Source of the DNA: Chara braunii
Lineage: Eukaryota > Streptophyta > Charophyceae > Charales > Characeae
Assembly: GCA_003427395.1 (NCBI GenBank)
Contig: BFEA01000031.1
Location: 2,033,808-2,069,755 of the forward strand
DNA: 35,948 nt
Reading direction: 5' to 3'
Every line of letters begins with the position of its first letter. Position 1 is the first letter of the stretch. Shown piece after piece: positions 1 to 9,925 of the stretch. The position numbers and the translations under genes are program-made. The notes under the pieces were generated by a model. It was not told where the DNA came from, did not search any database, and was given only the letters and a program-made list of their open reading frames with translations.

Positions 1-20
1 CCCCCCCCCCCCCCCCCCCG
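1..20. repeat. Poly(C) run at window edge
   Basis: Nineteen C residues followed by G open the window. A homopolymer at a contig edge is often a low-quality or unresolved end, so I would not read biology into it. It directly abuts the dispersed repeat that follows. Confidence 0.8.
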
Positions 21-227
21 TTCAACATTATTATTATTATTTCTTGTTTGAATAAGCAGGGGAGGAGATGAGGAGGAGGAGGGTGGTTGGTGAAGAAGAA
101 GGGAACTATTATTGGTCTATGCAGGTGTATATCTTCTTCTTCTTCTTCTTTCCCTCTCTCTCCTCTCAATTTCATTCATATCTTTTTGCAATTGGACGGC
201 ATTGTACTTTCCCATGAATGTGTACTG
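21..227. repeat. Dispersed ~207-bp repeat, copy 1
   Basis: This segment matches 5954-6172 in order. Shared parts are an ATT-rich start, a GGAGGAGAT purine stretch, a CTTCTTCTTC pyrimidine stretch, TTTTTGCAATTG, and ACGGCATTGTACTTTC followed by ATGAATGT. The copy ends exactly where plastid-type 16S rRNA sequence begins, whereas copy 2 continues into different DNA. The family is not recognised. No terminal inverted repeats or ORF were seen. Confidence 0.75.
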
Positions 228-228
228 A

Positions 229-259
<31 letters not shown>

Positions 260-353
260 GAACACGGCCCAGACTCCTACGGGACGCAGCAGTGGGGAAT
301 TTTCTGCAATGGGCGAAAGCCTGACGGAGCAATGCCGCGTGGAGGTAGAAGGC
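228..353 (+). pseudogene. Plastid-type 16S rRNA fragment (nuclear plastid DNA insert)
   Basis: About 126 bp read as an internal piece of small-subunit rRNA. Recognisable blocks are GATCAGCCACACTGGGACTG, CCCAGACTCCTACGGGA, GCAGCAGTGGGGAATTTT, AATGGGCGAAAGCCTGACGG and GCCGCGTGGAGGTAGAAGGC. The GGGGAATTTT(C/T)(C/T)GCAATGGGCGAAAGCCTGACGGAGCAA form is the plastid/cyanobacterial version, not the proteobacterial one. There are small differences from the conserved sequence, such as GGGACGCAG for GGGAGGCAG and a changed GACTGAGACACG block. Only a fragment is present, flanked by unrelated nuclear-looking repeats, so it cannot be a working rRNA gene. The simplest reading is a nuclear plastid DNA transfer (NUPT). 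A contaminant or chimeric assembly is less likely but not excluded. Confidence 0.85.
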
Positions 354-990
354 TTTGAAATTGCCGGAGAAATTGCCCGTTATTATTGTAGTATACAGCT
401 TTATGCTTAAACTCGCCTTCCAAGACCCACTTTCTGCTCATACATGTTTGCCGCCTTCTGTTAAGGCTGAAGGACCCTCTGACCAGCCTTGGGAGGATCA
501 ACCATCAGCTGAGCCTGATTACCGGCTTGCACTCCAAGAGTCCACACAAAAATGGACTGCTAATTCCCTCCTTGCACTCCTTTCGAGTCCACACCAAAAT
601 GGACGGCCCTATTGGCAAGAGCTCAACTTCAACCTCTCCTTTCCTCCTCAACTTGTTTGATTTGTAGCTGCTACCTCTCATCCATAGTGTCTCTTCAGGA
701 ACCACCGAAGGATATCTAACCTTCCATTCACACCGAACCCTTCGTCCAAGACCTTTCCTGTGTTCTCTTTTAACCCATCATTCACAGCTAAAACTAATAA
801 CAATAGCCTCCCCCAACTGCCTTGCCACTCAAGACTCACTGTCACGGGCACGAAACCCTATGCCCAAGACCTTCCCTCTGTCCTCCTGTAACCAAACCTT
901 CCAGTCTATTTCTTCAGGTTCACATCTTTGCTGAAAAGTCCTCTCCCAAGAATCCGATCAGCCCATGGGCGGAAGAAAGTTAGAACATAA
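354..990. other. No gene seen (355-990)
   Basis: There are short overlapping ORFs on both strands but no recognisable domain, tRNA or element. The catalytic HW motif expected for the next exon of the minus-strand SUMO protease was looked for here and not found. Two stretches resemble each other (around 690-780 and 840-910; CCCAAGACCTT(C/T)CCTCTGT-like) and may be an old duplication. Confidence 0.5.
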
Positions 991-1116
991 TGCACGCACG
1001 CACAAACAGAACTCGGAAAAAACTCCAAAACGACCGCAACAAGCATCAACTTGAACACGCACGCACAAACAGAACTCGGAAAAAACTCCAAAAAACACGC
1101 AACAAGCATCAACTTG
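991..1116. repeat. 63-bp tandem duplication (2 copies)
   Basis: Two 63-bp units start at about 991 and 1054. Each carries CGCACGCACAAACAGAACTC, then GGAAAAAACTCCAAAA, then GCAACAAGCATCAACTTGA. They lie just downstream, on the minus strand, of the second SUMO-protease exon and so are probably intronic. The open frame read through them on the minus strand is a repeat artefact. Confidence 0.85.
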
Positions 1117-1164
1117 ATCAAACAGCGAAAACTCAGGCAGACTCAGGCTCAAAGCAGAGAGTAC

Positions 1165-1305
1165 CGATGACTTGATTGTCTGCGTCAACTTCTTGAAGAA
1201 GAAAGTGTTGAAAAAATGGATCCGCTCTTTCAACTCCGGTGAAATCAACACAAAATCCTTGTCTTCGAAGTCAGCAACCAGATCAGTCCTCTGCATATAC
1301 CTGCA
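1165..1305 (-). CDS. SUMO protease (ULP1/SENP, C48) exon: HFFNTFF block
   Basis: This 141-bp (47-codon, phase 0 to 0) exon contains ERIHFFNTFFFKKL. That matches the conserved HFFN(S/T)FF(Y/F)KKL motif of ULP1/SENP cysteine proteases, which mature SUMO precursors and remove SUMO from nuclear proteins. It follows the upstream exon (6988-6898) in frame: the FLNDTIIDFY block is followed by xRYMQR, as in plant ULP1/OTS-type enzymes. The chosen acceptor is the AG before TGC at 1305, preceded by a pyrimidine stretch. The nearby ..TGCAG acceptor would shift frame into a stop. The proposed donor at 1164 (TCG|GTACTC) is weak, so the 3' end could be wrong. The catalytic HW...D...QxxxxDCG region is not visible to the left within the window, so the gene is partial here. 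Confidence 0.72.
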
Positions 1306-1520
1306 CTTGTATATACATGAAAAGAGGATATTTGTCAGCAAAGATATCCACAATCAAATTTGGATTGGATTCGAAATTGGATTGGATTCGAAACGGTCCT
1401 ACATGATAAAGTGAAGAGGCTGGGTTTAAACACAAGAACTTCTTTCTTGCAGCGTATCCACGAGGTCAGCACAAGCATATTTATTATTCAACATCAAACA
1501 TTTTAGCATCCGAACAAAAG

Positions 1521-1640
1521 GAAAGTGACAACTTGCTCAACACCGAAACTAGCTTCATCCAAAAGTGACGATTTGCTCAACACTGGAACTAGCTTCATCC
1601 AAAAGTGACAACTTGCTCAACACTGAAACTAGCTTCATCC
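1521..1640. repeat. 40-bp tandem repeat, 3 copies
   Basis: Three exact-length 40-bp units start at 1521, 1561 and 1601. Each contains AAGTGAC followed by TTGCTCAACAC and ends in AACTAGCTTCATCC. Units differ at only a few positions, so the expansion is fairly recent. Confidence 0.92.
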
Positions 1641-1695
1641 TCAACCCAAACTCAAGTTCACACTGACGACACTCAAGCGAGAGAGAAGAAACATG

Positions 1696-2060
1696 GTAAC
1701 CGACCAGACGTCCGGCCCAGGTCCCAGACAGTCCAGAACAACATGTCCGGGTCCGGTGTCCGGTCCGTGATGTCCAGTGTCCGGTGTCCGGTCCGTGATG
1801 TCCAGTGTCCGGTGTCTGGTACGTGATGTCCGGGTCCAGTGTCCGGTCTGTGATGTCCGGGTCCGGTGACTGGTCCGTGATGTCCCCCACCCCACCCCCC
1901 TTTTTGTTTTTTGGTCCGGAGTCCGGACATTGTTGACCCCCTGACACCGGTCCAGATTGTCCAGGTCCGGGGGTTTCCGGGTGTCCCGTGATTTCCGGAT
2001 CACCGGACAGTCCGGACTGGTGCAGACACTAGTTCGGAAGCCTCCAGTGTCCGAGTCCGC
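1696..2060. repeat. TCCGG-rich minisatellite
   Basis: Degenerate units of about 15-30 bp are built from GTCCGG, GTCCGGTGTCCGG and CCGTGATGTCC. They run from 1696 to about 1880, then become irregular to 2060. Any ORF read across them simply translates the repeat. Similar TCCGG/CCCCGGACC sequence recurs near both ends of the insertion in the retrotransposon (31587-31850 and 33540-33615), so this is a dispersed low-complexity family. Confidence 0.85.
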
Positions 2061-2069
2061 GGTTACCAT

Positions 2070-3337
2070 GAGAAGAACTCTTCACATGAAAACAAAATGG
2101 ATAAGGGGTTGCAAAGGAGCGCCAGAAGAACTCTTCAAATGGAAACGACATGAATAAATCAATTACTGCAAGAGGTCAAATACGAAAACAGCATCAAGTC
2201 ATGAATGAACAAAAAGGTTGTGAAAGCAGGCCGAGATAGTTGCCCGCGAAGGCCATGGCTGTGGAGTAGTCGTGTATATACCTTTCTGCGTGACCTGGAA
2301 TTGACGGGGATGGTTATGATGTGGAAGATTGTGTCTTTGCGCACATCTCAATGATTCCCTGTGCGTGGTGGTCATGAGTAGAGGAGAGCTCTTCTTCTTG
2401 TTTTCGATGCTTTACACACACACATAGAAAACAGAGTTGGAAGCATAGTAATGGGAGGGCCTGGAAGGAAGACAGAGATCGGGGAATGTACTGTTTTTCC
2501 CCTCGTATCAGCCAAGCCAGTACACCTGGTCGCGGAGTAATCAGTGCTGGGGTGGGGTGAAGTACTCATCTTGGGGCTTCACCATCAGGCAAGCCTTAGA
2601 TTGTGTGTTCAATTCTTGTATTGGACATGCACACAGAGAGAAGGATAATGAGTGAGTTGAGGGCAGAGAATTGAAAGAGGAGCTGGCGAGGTGAAGAAGA
2701 GGATGTAGTGTCAATCCCATACTTCCAAGCATGAAGCTGCAAGTATAGGCAATTACACGGGTGTGCACGCACGACACTGCGCCCACGTGCTCAGCCGCCA
2801 TCTGCAGGTGCAAGTGTGTCCGATAGCGCTTTCCTTGTGGGATCTCCGACCACGTTTTTTTCTATGCATGTGTATATGTTTTCACTGACCAAGATCGGAA
2901 ATAGCTTCACTGGCCACAGCGTTGATTATGGGTTAGGCCCCAAACTCTAGACCGGTGGATACCCTGGGGAATCAGTGGTACTATACCTAGGCTCCCAGTT
3001 AAGGATTGTTAGATATGCAGCACAATGCGTCTACCTCGTGGCACAGGCAGTCAACTGTCAAGACTCTGACAGCAAACGGCCACCATGCCAACTTGATGGC
3101 CTCTAAGAGCGGTCACGGCGGCATCTCCCATCCATTTTTTCCGTGGGAACGACCAAAATCCGGAGCTCGTTGCACCCTTCCCGAATAGCAGATCTTATAA
3201 TGAGTAGGATGTAGGAAGACACCAAGTTAGATCTCCAATCAGTTACCACTGACGGATGGTCGAAACAACAGGTCTTGACAAATGTGTGAGGATTGAGCCT
3301 TCAAGTAGGGGCCTTGCCATGATGTACATGTTCTGGG
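2070..3337. other. No gene supported; faint hAT-like motif
   Basis: No intact gene is visible. Around 3222-3285 one plus-strand frame reads a short stretch including VTTDGWSKQQ. This recalls the (T)DGW(S/T) motif of hAT-type transposases, but it is bounded by stops and nothing else of that family is recognisable. I treat it as a possible relic only. Confidence 0.25.
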
Positions 3338-5950
3338 CTAAGGCCCCAGCAAGCCTCGTGCCCGCCCTAAGTGAAGGCGGGCCAGCAAATCAACAAGAGC
3401 CCCCTTAGCCAACATTTCACGAAGTGCGGTCCATACAGTTGCAGCACGCCAGTTGGTTGAAGTGCACCGAGTCTCGGATTTCAGCAAATGCTGAAACCCC
3501 AGGGCCTCTGAGTTAGTTAGGCCCTGGGCATTCGAATGTGAGGCCGACAATGCATGCTGGGTATAGAGGCCGAAAATGCNAAAGGGAAATCGGCCCACTA
3601 TCTGAATCTGGCCGCAGGCCTTGATGAAGGAGGCGCGGCCCAACTGTATCGGGCTGGGTTCAGCCTCTGGGTCCCGGTCACAGGCTGAAGGGTGGCCGCC
3701 CACACGCTGCACTGGCATATAGGCAAGCAAGGCGAGTGGGCAGGGATCTTGGCCAATGCGGGCATTGCGGGCACGCTGCGCGGATGCATGTGTGCTGCGC
3801 TGTGCAGAGCTGCGCTGCGCTAAGGTGAAGCAGGCTAGCGCTAGGCGGTAGGGCGCTGCCTGCATGCAAGGCACTGGCGGCCATAGCCGGGCCGCATGAG
3901 GGTGCAGGGGAGGTGAGGGCGAAGGTGGTTCTTCGGAGGTGAAGGACGCTGTGTGGGTACAAGGGAGAGTGTGGGTGAAGAGGACACGTACCTGGTGGAG
4001 GTGGAGGTCGGCATTGGTGTTGACATCATCACTCGCTGGTAGTCAAGTTGTCTGGTTGCTTTCATTGCTGTAGTTGTAGGCTAGGCTGTAGAGTAGATAG
4101 GGCGCCTGGCGCCATTCACAAGAGAGCTACATTTGGGTTATGCTGTTGGTGTTGCCCTGTTGGGCATGGACATCAACTCACGATTCTTCTGTATCATTCT
4201 CAATTGGATGGTTACTCGGTTCCATTGTGCTATCTGCTTTGGCTTGAACTACTTGGACTTCAGTGTGATTTTGCATTCTGGATTTCTGTGCTTCGTCCAT
4301 ATTCATGTTCCTTGCAAATGTAAGTCAAGCTGGTCACCTACCTCGGGACATGGTCAATTGTGATCCATACACTTTCATGAATTGCTGCCATTTTCCCCCA
4401 GTAAATCTAACATATCTGTCACTAACTATGGTAGAGGGATGGCCGTTGTCCCAATGAAAACCTTCAAAACTAGATCAGCTGTTGGAGTTTTGCTTGCAAA
4501 CAGTAAGAACATGGATAGTCAAATATTCATGGTGGGGGATCACCTGTTTTCTCATTGAAGCAGCTTTCACGAAAGTCTTCTTACCTCACATGCGCATGCT
4601 CAACCTTAAGTACGAAGGGATAAGGTAGCCTGAGTAGGACTCTCATTCATGATCTGCCCTGCATGGCCTACTTCAAGGAACATAAGCTATACTGTGAAGC
4701 ACCATAATTCTCTTTGCTGCAAAGCAAGAAAACACTGCCCCTTCCCTCAAATACGAATTATAGAAAAAGATGGAAGGAACAACAAGGAAAAGGGCATCCC
4801 CCTCGGCATTGTTGCTGCAGTAGGAGCAGGAATTGGGAAAACTCTCTCTCTTAACACAGACTGAGAACACTGCTGAATTCTGAAGTTCTGCCGATGGAAT
4901 GGATGCCTTGCTGAGATTCCCGCATTCTGCTGAGTTTTCTAAGTCTGTATGTGTGCGTGCTTGTTGACCTGCGTGCCTGTCTGAGTGTGTATGACCCGCA
5001 AGGGTACTTGCTTGTTTGGCAGTCCCGTAGGACCGGTACTTACCTGTGGCCGTGGCATTGAGGGTTGCAGCAGGGAAAACACCCGAGTAGCGGAGCCGGG
5101 GGCCCAAAGTGCTTAGAGCAGCGGAAGAACACTCAAGTAGCAGGTAGGCCGGTACCGCACCCAGTCGCAGTAGATGTGTCGGGTACTCGAGGCCGAGCAG
5201 AACAAGACAAAGTTGGCATTTTTAGAGGCCCAGTAGCGGTAGGCTAGGTCTAGGCCGGTACCAGTCCATCCACTCTGAGTCTAGAGCCTGTACGGGCAAT
5301 ATCAGAGCCTGCAATGATGTTTCCCTCCGAAAGGGAGGAGGTACCTGTTGTTTGGGAGGCCGAGCGGCCTGGAAGTCACCGCCCAGGAGGCAAGCAGGCC
5401 GCTATATCAAGAGCCCGAGGGAAGAGCTCGGCCTCATTCTTGGGTGTGCAAGTTTCGCGACATGCTGCTGGAGCGCTGGCTGGAGTAGCGCTGGGTACTA
5501 CAACGCTGCTGGGAGGAAGAAGCCGGGAGCTTCCACCTTGGCTATGGTGGAGCTCTACCCGTAGGAGGAGGAGGGAGAAGGGGACCAAGGAGGGGAGTGG
5601 CGAGGTACCTACCTCGCTACGGTGGACACCATCTTCATCACCTTGTCAGGCGCTGCATCTGGAAGGCCCCAGTTGGGGTAGTGCCGCATCAAGGAAGCTT
5701 GGGGCAGAGTCCGGCATGGCGGTTGAGTGGGCAGCGGTATAGCTGCCTGTTGTTGACCTTGGGACAAGAGAGCAGCGACATAGCTGCTTTGGGTTGTCCT
5801 TTGGACAGGAGGGTAGAGCCCTCAGTGCTCCGCCATAGCCTTGGTCTTCATGGCCTGTATGAAGAGGAAGAGGAAGGGTGGCCATGGCTATGGTGGACCT
5901 CATGTTGTGCCTGCAGTAGAAGTGGGATTCGGACATTGATTCTGGTTCAG
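3338..5950. other. Anonymous intron sequence, no gene seen
   Basis: GC-rich stretches with local inverted words (for example CAGGGCCT / AGGCCCTGGG near 3500-3530) and repeated words such as GGCCGGTACC and GTAGCGG are present. One N lies at 3580. Several ORFs of 90-180 codons on either strand show low-complexity or repeat-like composition and no domain I recognise. The region lies inside the inferred SUMO-protease intron. Confidence 0.45.
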
Positions 5951-5953
5951 CCA

Positions 5954-6172
5954 TTCAACATTATTATTGTTATTTCTTGTTTGAAGAAGAAGGGAGGAGA
6001 TAAGGAGGAGGAGATTGGTTGGCGAAGAAGAAGAGCCTTGTCATTGGTCTAAGCTGAAGTACATCATCTTCTTCTTCTTTCTTACTTCTTCTTCTTTCCC
6101 TCTCTCTCCTCTCAAGTTCACTCATTTCTTTTTGCAATTGAACGGCATTGTACTTTCTTATGAATGTATACT
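5954..6172. repeat. Dispersed ~207-bp repeat, copy 2
   Basis: This is the second copy of the repeat at 21-227, in the same orientation. It shares the ATT start, the purine and CTTCTTC stretches, and the terminal ACGGCATTGTACTTTC...ATGAATGT block. After the shared end it continues as CTTCGAAATTGG, where copy 1 passes into plastid 16S sequence. A (CT)n run follows at 6197-6217. Confidence 0.75.
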
Positions 6173-6897
6173 TCGAAATTGGCCAGGATCGTAACATCTC
6201 TCTCTCTCTCTCTCTCTGACGAAGAAAAATCATCATCTAAGAACAAAGGAAGAAGCAGCAGGAGGGCAGAAGAACTGGCAAGAATCACACAAGGCCCAGT
6301 AGCGCACAGAACAATCGGTGATCTGGGCCATTCACCCGACAGAAGCCCAGATTGGGAGCTGATCGTTATAATTTAAAAGTTGTTTCCATTGCAAGCACAA
6401 CATATTGTTTTTTCGGAATTTTTTCCTGAATATCTTCAATTTCCAAAATTCTTGTTTTCTTTGCACTGGGGTTTCCTGGGACCCTGCCCAGGGGTCCTGC
6501 CTGGACGACCAGCTCCACCACAAAACATCTCTTTCCTTTTCGTACAGGAAGTCGCAGAGCGGCACAGAGTGAAGCAGTTCCTTAAAGCCAAGAGCTCATC
6601 GACCATCCCTGTTTGCACAATAATTCTGCAAAACCTAGAGAACGACAACAGTTCTTGCTAATGAAGTCTTGCCTGGCTTCCGTATTTGGCGTTATCGAAT
6701 TTGCACTCCGACATGGGATAGTATGGGGCCAAGAGATGAAATAGGAGGAAAATGAAGTCAAGGCCTGAACCGAAGTAGTAGAGAATCTACAGATGCAGCT
6801 TAGAGAGGCATTCAAGCAACTGCAGTGTTCAACCTCCTGCAACCTTTTTTTTTTAATTAAAAAAAAGAGAACTTCATACCCACTGTACTTGCCTTAC

Positions 6898-6988
6898 ATA
6901 GAAGTCAATGATGGTATCATTCAAAAACTCTTGAGGCCCAAGACGTTTCAAGTCATCATGCCGGATCTCCACAGAATCTGGATCAGAC
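6898..6988 (-). CDS. SUMO protease (ULP1/SENP, C48) exon: LNDTIIDFY block
   Basis: This 91-bp exon encodes a segment including VEIRHDDLKRL and EFLNDTIIDFY. These match the start of the peptidase C48 domain of ULP1/SENP deSUMOylating enzymes, where the conserved pattern is (I/V)xxxDLxxLxPxEFLNDTxIDFY. It is bounded by canonical signals: the minus strand reads ..CTGCTGGGCAG before the exon and GTAAGG immediately after the last TAT codon. The next exon of the gene is at 1305-1165. The N-terminal exons should lie at higher coordinates but could not be recognised, as is common because this family's N-terminus is poorly conserved. Family assignment is strong. The orthologue (OTS1/2-type or ULP1A/B-type) cannot be decided. 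Confidence 0.8.
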
Positions 6989-7790
6989 CTGCCCAGCAGA
7001 GTGATGTGAGAGAATGTTACATGAAACTTGACGAAAGCAAGAGCAAAAATTTCAACAAGCCAAACATATGGCATCATGCTTTCGCCATGAAGAAGGCTCA
7101 CTTTCAGCAGCTTAGACCAAGCACAGTGCTCAGTTGTTGACTACTGTCTCATACCTCTCAAACATTATTAAAAACACATCCATTTCATCAAATCCATTCA
7201 CAATTTCACATATATTTGAGAAATTTTCAGAAACGGAACCATACAGACAAGACACAAGCATACACTTTGGTTTATTTTTGATTGCGTAAGTAGTACGATT
7301 TGCAATTACTTATAGAGCATTTCAGACAGAAGAAGAGAATACATGCATTATGCTGGAGCTGTTGTCGAAGGAGGACGATCATGCGCAAAGTAAGATCACG
7401 ACTGATTACATGAACTAGCAACGAACAAAAGAAAACTCATCCTCCTCACTGTGCGTAGAGCAATCGATGAATTCAATGCCACTGTGCCTCACAACAATTC
7501 GTGAGCATGACATGAAAAACAGCAGTTTTTAACATGACAAAAGAGGGGTGCTCCATGTATCACATGCAGATTCCACCTCATCAGAAGAGGCTACAAGCCT
7601 TCCTGAGAGAATCTCAGACAGACAATAGGTCCTTCGAGAATGACGCACTGGCCCACTGTGCAGGACACCAATCGCCCACTGAACTTTTCCCACACAAGCA
7701 TTTGTGGTGCCGGATGGCACTGGGGTACACTTCTCATGGGGCAAAACGACTTTTGACATGCGCTTAGCTTCAACTCAAGCATGCGCTTCA
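6989..7790. other. Probable upstream intron / intergenic, no gene seen
   Basis: Upstream of the SUMO-protease exon on the minus strand a pyrimidine-rich acceptor region is visible at once (about 7020-6989). Beyond it no exon with recognisable homology was found. The rest is AT-leaning sequence with short ORFs only. Confidence 0.4.
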
Positions 7791-8057
7791 AATCAAGCAT
7801 GCCTTAGCTTACGCCCACATGATGGTTACAGAGACTCAGGGTGGAGGTTGATGTGCTCCTATTGGTGCTACAAGCTAGCACTGAATCAGTGCAAAAGTCT
7901 CCCCTGTATGTGGAAAGGCAAGGTCGTCACTTGATGTCAAGGTAAATGCTGACTGACTGGCAACTGCCATCAAACGATGACCTTGGCATCCAGTGCTAGC
8001 CTGTAGCGCTAATGGAGCACCCCAACCTCCACCCAGAAGCTAAGGCAAGCTTGAGCC
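7791..8057. repeat. Fold-back element (~265 bp, imperfect palindrome)
   Basis: The left half carries GGGTGGAGGTTGATGTGCTC, then GGTGCTACAAGCTAGCACTG. The right half carries the complements of both (CTAGCCTGTAGCGCTAATGGAGCACCCCAACCTCCACCC). Outside these, TCAAGCATGCCTTAGCTT on the left matches the complement of AAGCTAAGGCAAGCTTGAG on the right, and inside, GATGTCAAGG pairs loosely with CCTTGGCATC. The whole block can fold back on itself like a MITE or fold-back transposon. It has no coding capacity and no clear target-site duplication. Confidence 0.6.
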
Positions 8058-8684
8058 TTCGGAGGCGAGGCTTTGCTGATCAGTTCTTCGACTCCAGGCT
8101 GCAACTCTTCTCTGAACTCAAGGATGGCGCATGGGATGAATGGGCCCTGATACTCCGTCAAGATAAGGCACAGGACTAGAAAATACGACAGGATCCGCAT
8201 GAGGTGAGGACCGGCTTCAGTCTCGGCCGTGCGCTGAGCCGCGAATGGAGAAAAGGCTGGGCTAGACTGGACCAACACAGCACACCTTCGAGTGCACACA
8301 ACTAGAACATGCGTCACAATGACTGTTGGAGAAACTCAGTTTTGCTCGAACCAGGTGTAGGCCTGCCTAGGAGAATGGACCCAGGGGTGTGGTCAGTAAA
8401 TCAAAATTGGCCGTAGTGTAAATTGACCACTAGGAAAATTACCTTAAAGAATTGCTGCCATCGTTGCTGTAAACGCGACAACAGTTGCCCTCATCACAGT
8501 TGAACAGCACAAGTCTACAGTTTCTCCGATTTTGCCTGCCTTACAGGCAGGAAGAAGGGATAATTGCTCGAATGGTATAATAAATAGACTTGAGAATGTG
8601 ACAAAGATGAAAGGAAAAAATCGTTGTTTAACTGCTGGTACACCACTTGTTTGTTCATTGCCTAAGTTTACAACGTTCTATAAA
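8058..8684. other. No gene supported
   Basis: A minus-strand open frame of about 100 codons (8317-8009) includes ILEFREELQPGVEELISK and is followed by sequence shared with the neighbouring fold-back element. It could be part of an unknown exon, but I recognise no family and see no convincing splice pair. Confidence 0.3.
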
Positions 8685-8797
8685 GCTAACGTCTTCACCC
8701 GAAAAGAGCGCCCGGTCTTTATTGCGGTATCTAGACTGAAAGTTGCCTCCAATACAGGTATAATGACCGGGCGTTCTATTCGGGTGAAGACAGTAGC
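8685..8797. mobile_element. MITE copy 1 (27-bp inverted termini)
   Basis: A 101-bp core (8691-8791) begins GTCTTCACCCGAAAAGAGCG and ends with the near-exact complement CTATTCGGGTGAAGAC, giving about 27-bp terminal inverted repeats. Outer bases GCTAAC and AGTAGC extend the inversion. It is non-coding. The same termini and spacing occur at 17244-17344 (also 101 bp), and a diverged copy lies at 15175-15261. Small size, inverted ends and multiple copies fit a miniature inverted-repeat transposable element. The superfamily is unknown because no clear target-site duplication was seen. Confidence 0.8.
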
Positions 8798-8799
8798 AA

Positions 8800-9480
8800 T
8801 TATCATCGATCGATCTCCGTGCCTCCCTGTTGTTAAACAGAACCATGACGGATGGAATGGATGGTAGGGGCTACCCCCTTCGAAGAAACAACCAAAAAAA
8901 GTTATGGAATAATTGCTGGGCGCTAAACCTCACAAAGGATGTCTCTTCACAAAGGATACATTCTCAAGATAAGCCACACGTGAGAACATAACCACATAAC
9001 CTGAAGTTAACCTAAAGTTATGAGGAGAAACGTGATCTACAAGCAGTATCCTAGAATACTGCCAACAAGGTCTAGAGTTCAAGAGCAGAGCAGCAGAGGA
9101 GCAACCACAAAAGCTGAAGTTATTGGGACAAAAGTGAGAGTTGATAAAGAAAAGCAGCACCCAAAAACAAGGCCAAACAAGGGGCAAATGATTCAAGAGT
9201 TGAGCTGCAGAAGAGCGACAGCCTATCAGTACAAGATCTTTTGCTGTAGGGGAATTGAGCTTGACATGGTTTCACCTATGGTTTGCACCAATTAGAAGTG
9301 ACCCAGCAATGGAATAGGAACCAGACTGTTACTCTCACAAACACACAACCTCACATCCGAGAGTAACATTAAGAGAAACGGTTGGGGGCATCTTGAAACG
9401 GTTTTCACCTTAGCAGTAGCAGATGCAGATCCCAGGGCTCGATCCCTAGACCTTACCACACCCGAATACAGTATCGAGTG
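8800..9480. other. No gene seen
   Basis: There are short ORFs on both strands without recognisable domains. No tRNA-like or repeat structure was seen. Confidence 0.4.
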
Positions 9481-9483
9481 GAC

Positions 9484-9600
9484 CTCTATGTGTTTGAACC
9501 ATACTTGCGGCGCACGTCGTGCGCGGCACTTGCGCACGTGCAGCGCAGGCCGCAGCGCGCAAGTGGCGTCCACACGACATGCGGCGCATGGTCGAAATTG
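9484..9600. repeat. CpG-rich repeat, copy 1 (inverted to 10890-11060)
   Basis: A GC-rich block of GCGCAC/GTGCGC words is preceded by GAACCATACTTGCGGCGCA. The exact complement of its core, TGCGCCGCAAGTATGGTT, lies at 11028-11045 at the end of a similar CpG-rich block in opposite orientation. A related shorter word (AATGCGCCACCGCAAGTATG) occurs at 33366-33385. The adjacent GGTTTGAACCCGTGACC in copy 2 resembles an RNA polymerase III B box, so a SINE-type origin is possible. Confidence 0.6.
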
Positions 9601-9809
9601 CAGGGTACCAAAAAAACATTTTTTTGGTCGGTTCGGTTTTCGGGGTTCGGGAGGGTCCTGGGAAAATTACGAAAACGGGCGCGAAATTTTTTTTGGAGGC
9701 CGCGCGAAGGCCCGTACTTCTTTTTTTTTTTTGAACAGTCTGAACCTGATTCGAAGTCTGGGGGGGGGAAATCGGTTCTTTAATTCTGTTGTTGGACTGT
9801 CCCCCCAGC

Positions 9810-9925
9810 CCGCCGTTTTTCCTGGAATTTTGTTTTTAATAAAAAGAAAAAAATGTAAGGGAAGAAAATCAGAATTACTTTGCATGAGTGTCGCCCGGCG
9901 CGTCCAACCTGTCACAACCTCAACG
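9810..9925. repeat. ~110-bp direct repeat, copy 1
   Basis: It shares GCCGTTTTTCCTGGAATTT, TTTTTAATAAAAAGAAAA, GGAAGAA(A/C)ATCAGAA and GCCCGG..AACCTCAACG with 10041-10145 in the same orientation. The spacer between the copies is about 115 bp. The family is not recognised. Confidence 0.8.

Larger units (their letters stand above)
1306..6897 (-). other. Inferred 5.6-kb intron of the SUMO protease gene
   Basis: Between the two exons the minus strand starts with a good donor, GTAAGG (6897-6892), and ends with ..ATACAAG (AG at 1307-1306). Joining the exons restores the family order DFY then RYMQR with no missing residues, so no further exon is needed in between. The interval holds a 40-bp tandem repeat, a TCCGG-rich minisatellite, the second copy of the 207-bp repeat and much anonymous sequence. 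The intron is inferred from splice signals and protein continuity, not from transcripts. Confidence 0.6.

Noticed and set aside
906-950. Minus-strand GLFSKD as the next SUMO-protease exon
   Set aside because: It resembles the (D)(L/I)FSKDY block of the family, but none of the nearby AG sites gives the required phase and the expected W upstream and HW downstream are absent.
991-1116. CRISPR-like direct repeats
   Set aside because: There are only two adjacent copies with no spacer pattern, in a clearly eukaryotic context. The other tandem arrays here also lack the repeat-spacer structure.
3222-3285. hAT transposase gene
   Set aside because: Only a TTDGWS-like motif is seen. There are no RW or dimerisation blocks, no inverted termini, and stops on both sides.
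4673-5107. 144-codon minus-strand ORF as a gene
   Set aside because: It lies in the inferred intron, has no domain, and has a composition like random translation of anonymous sequence.
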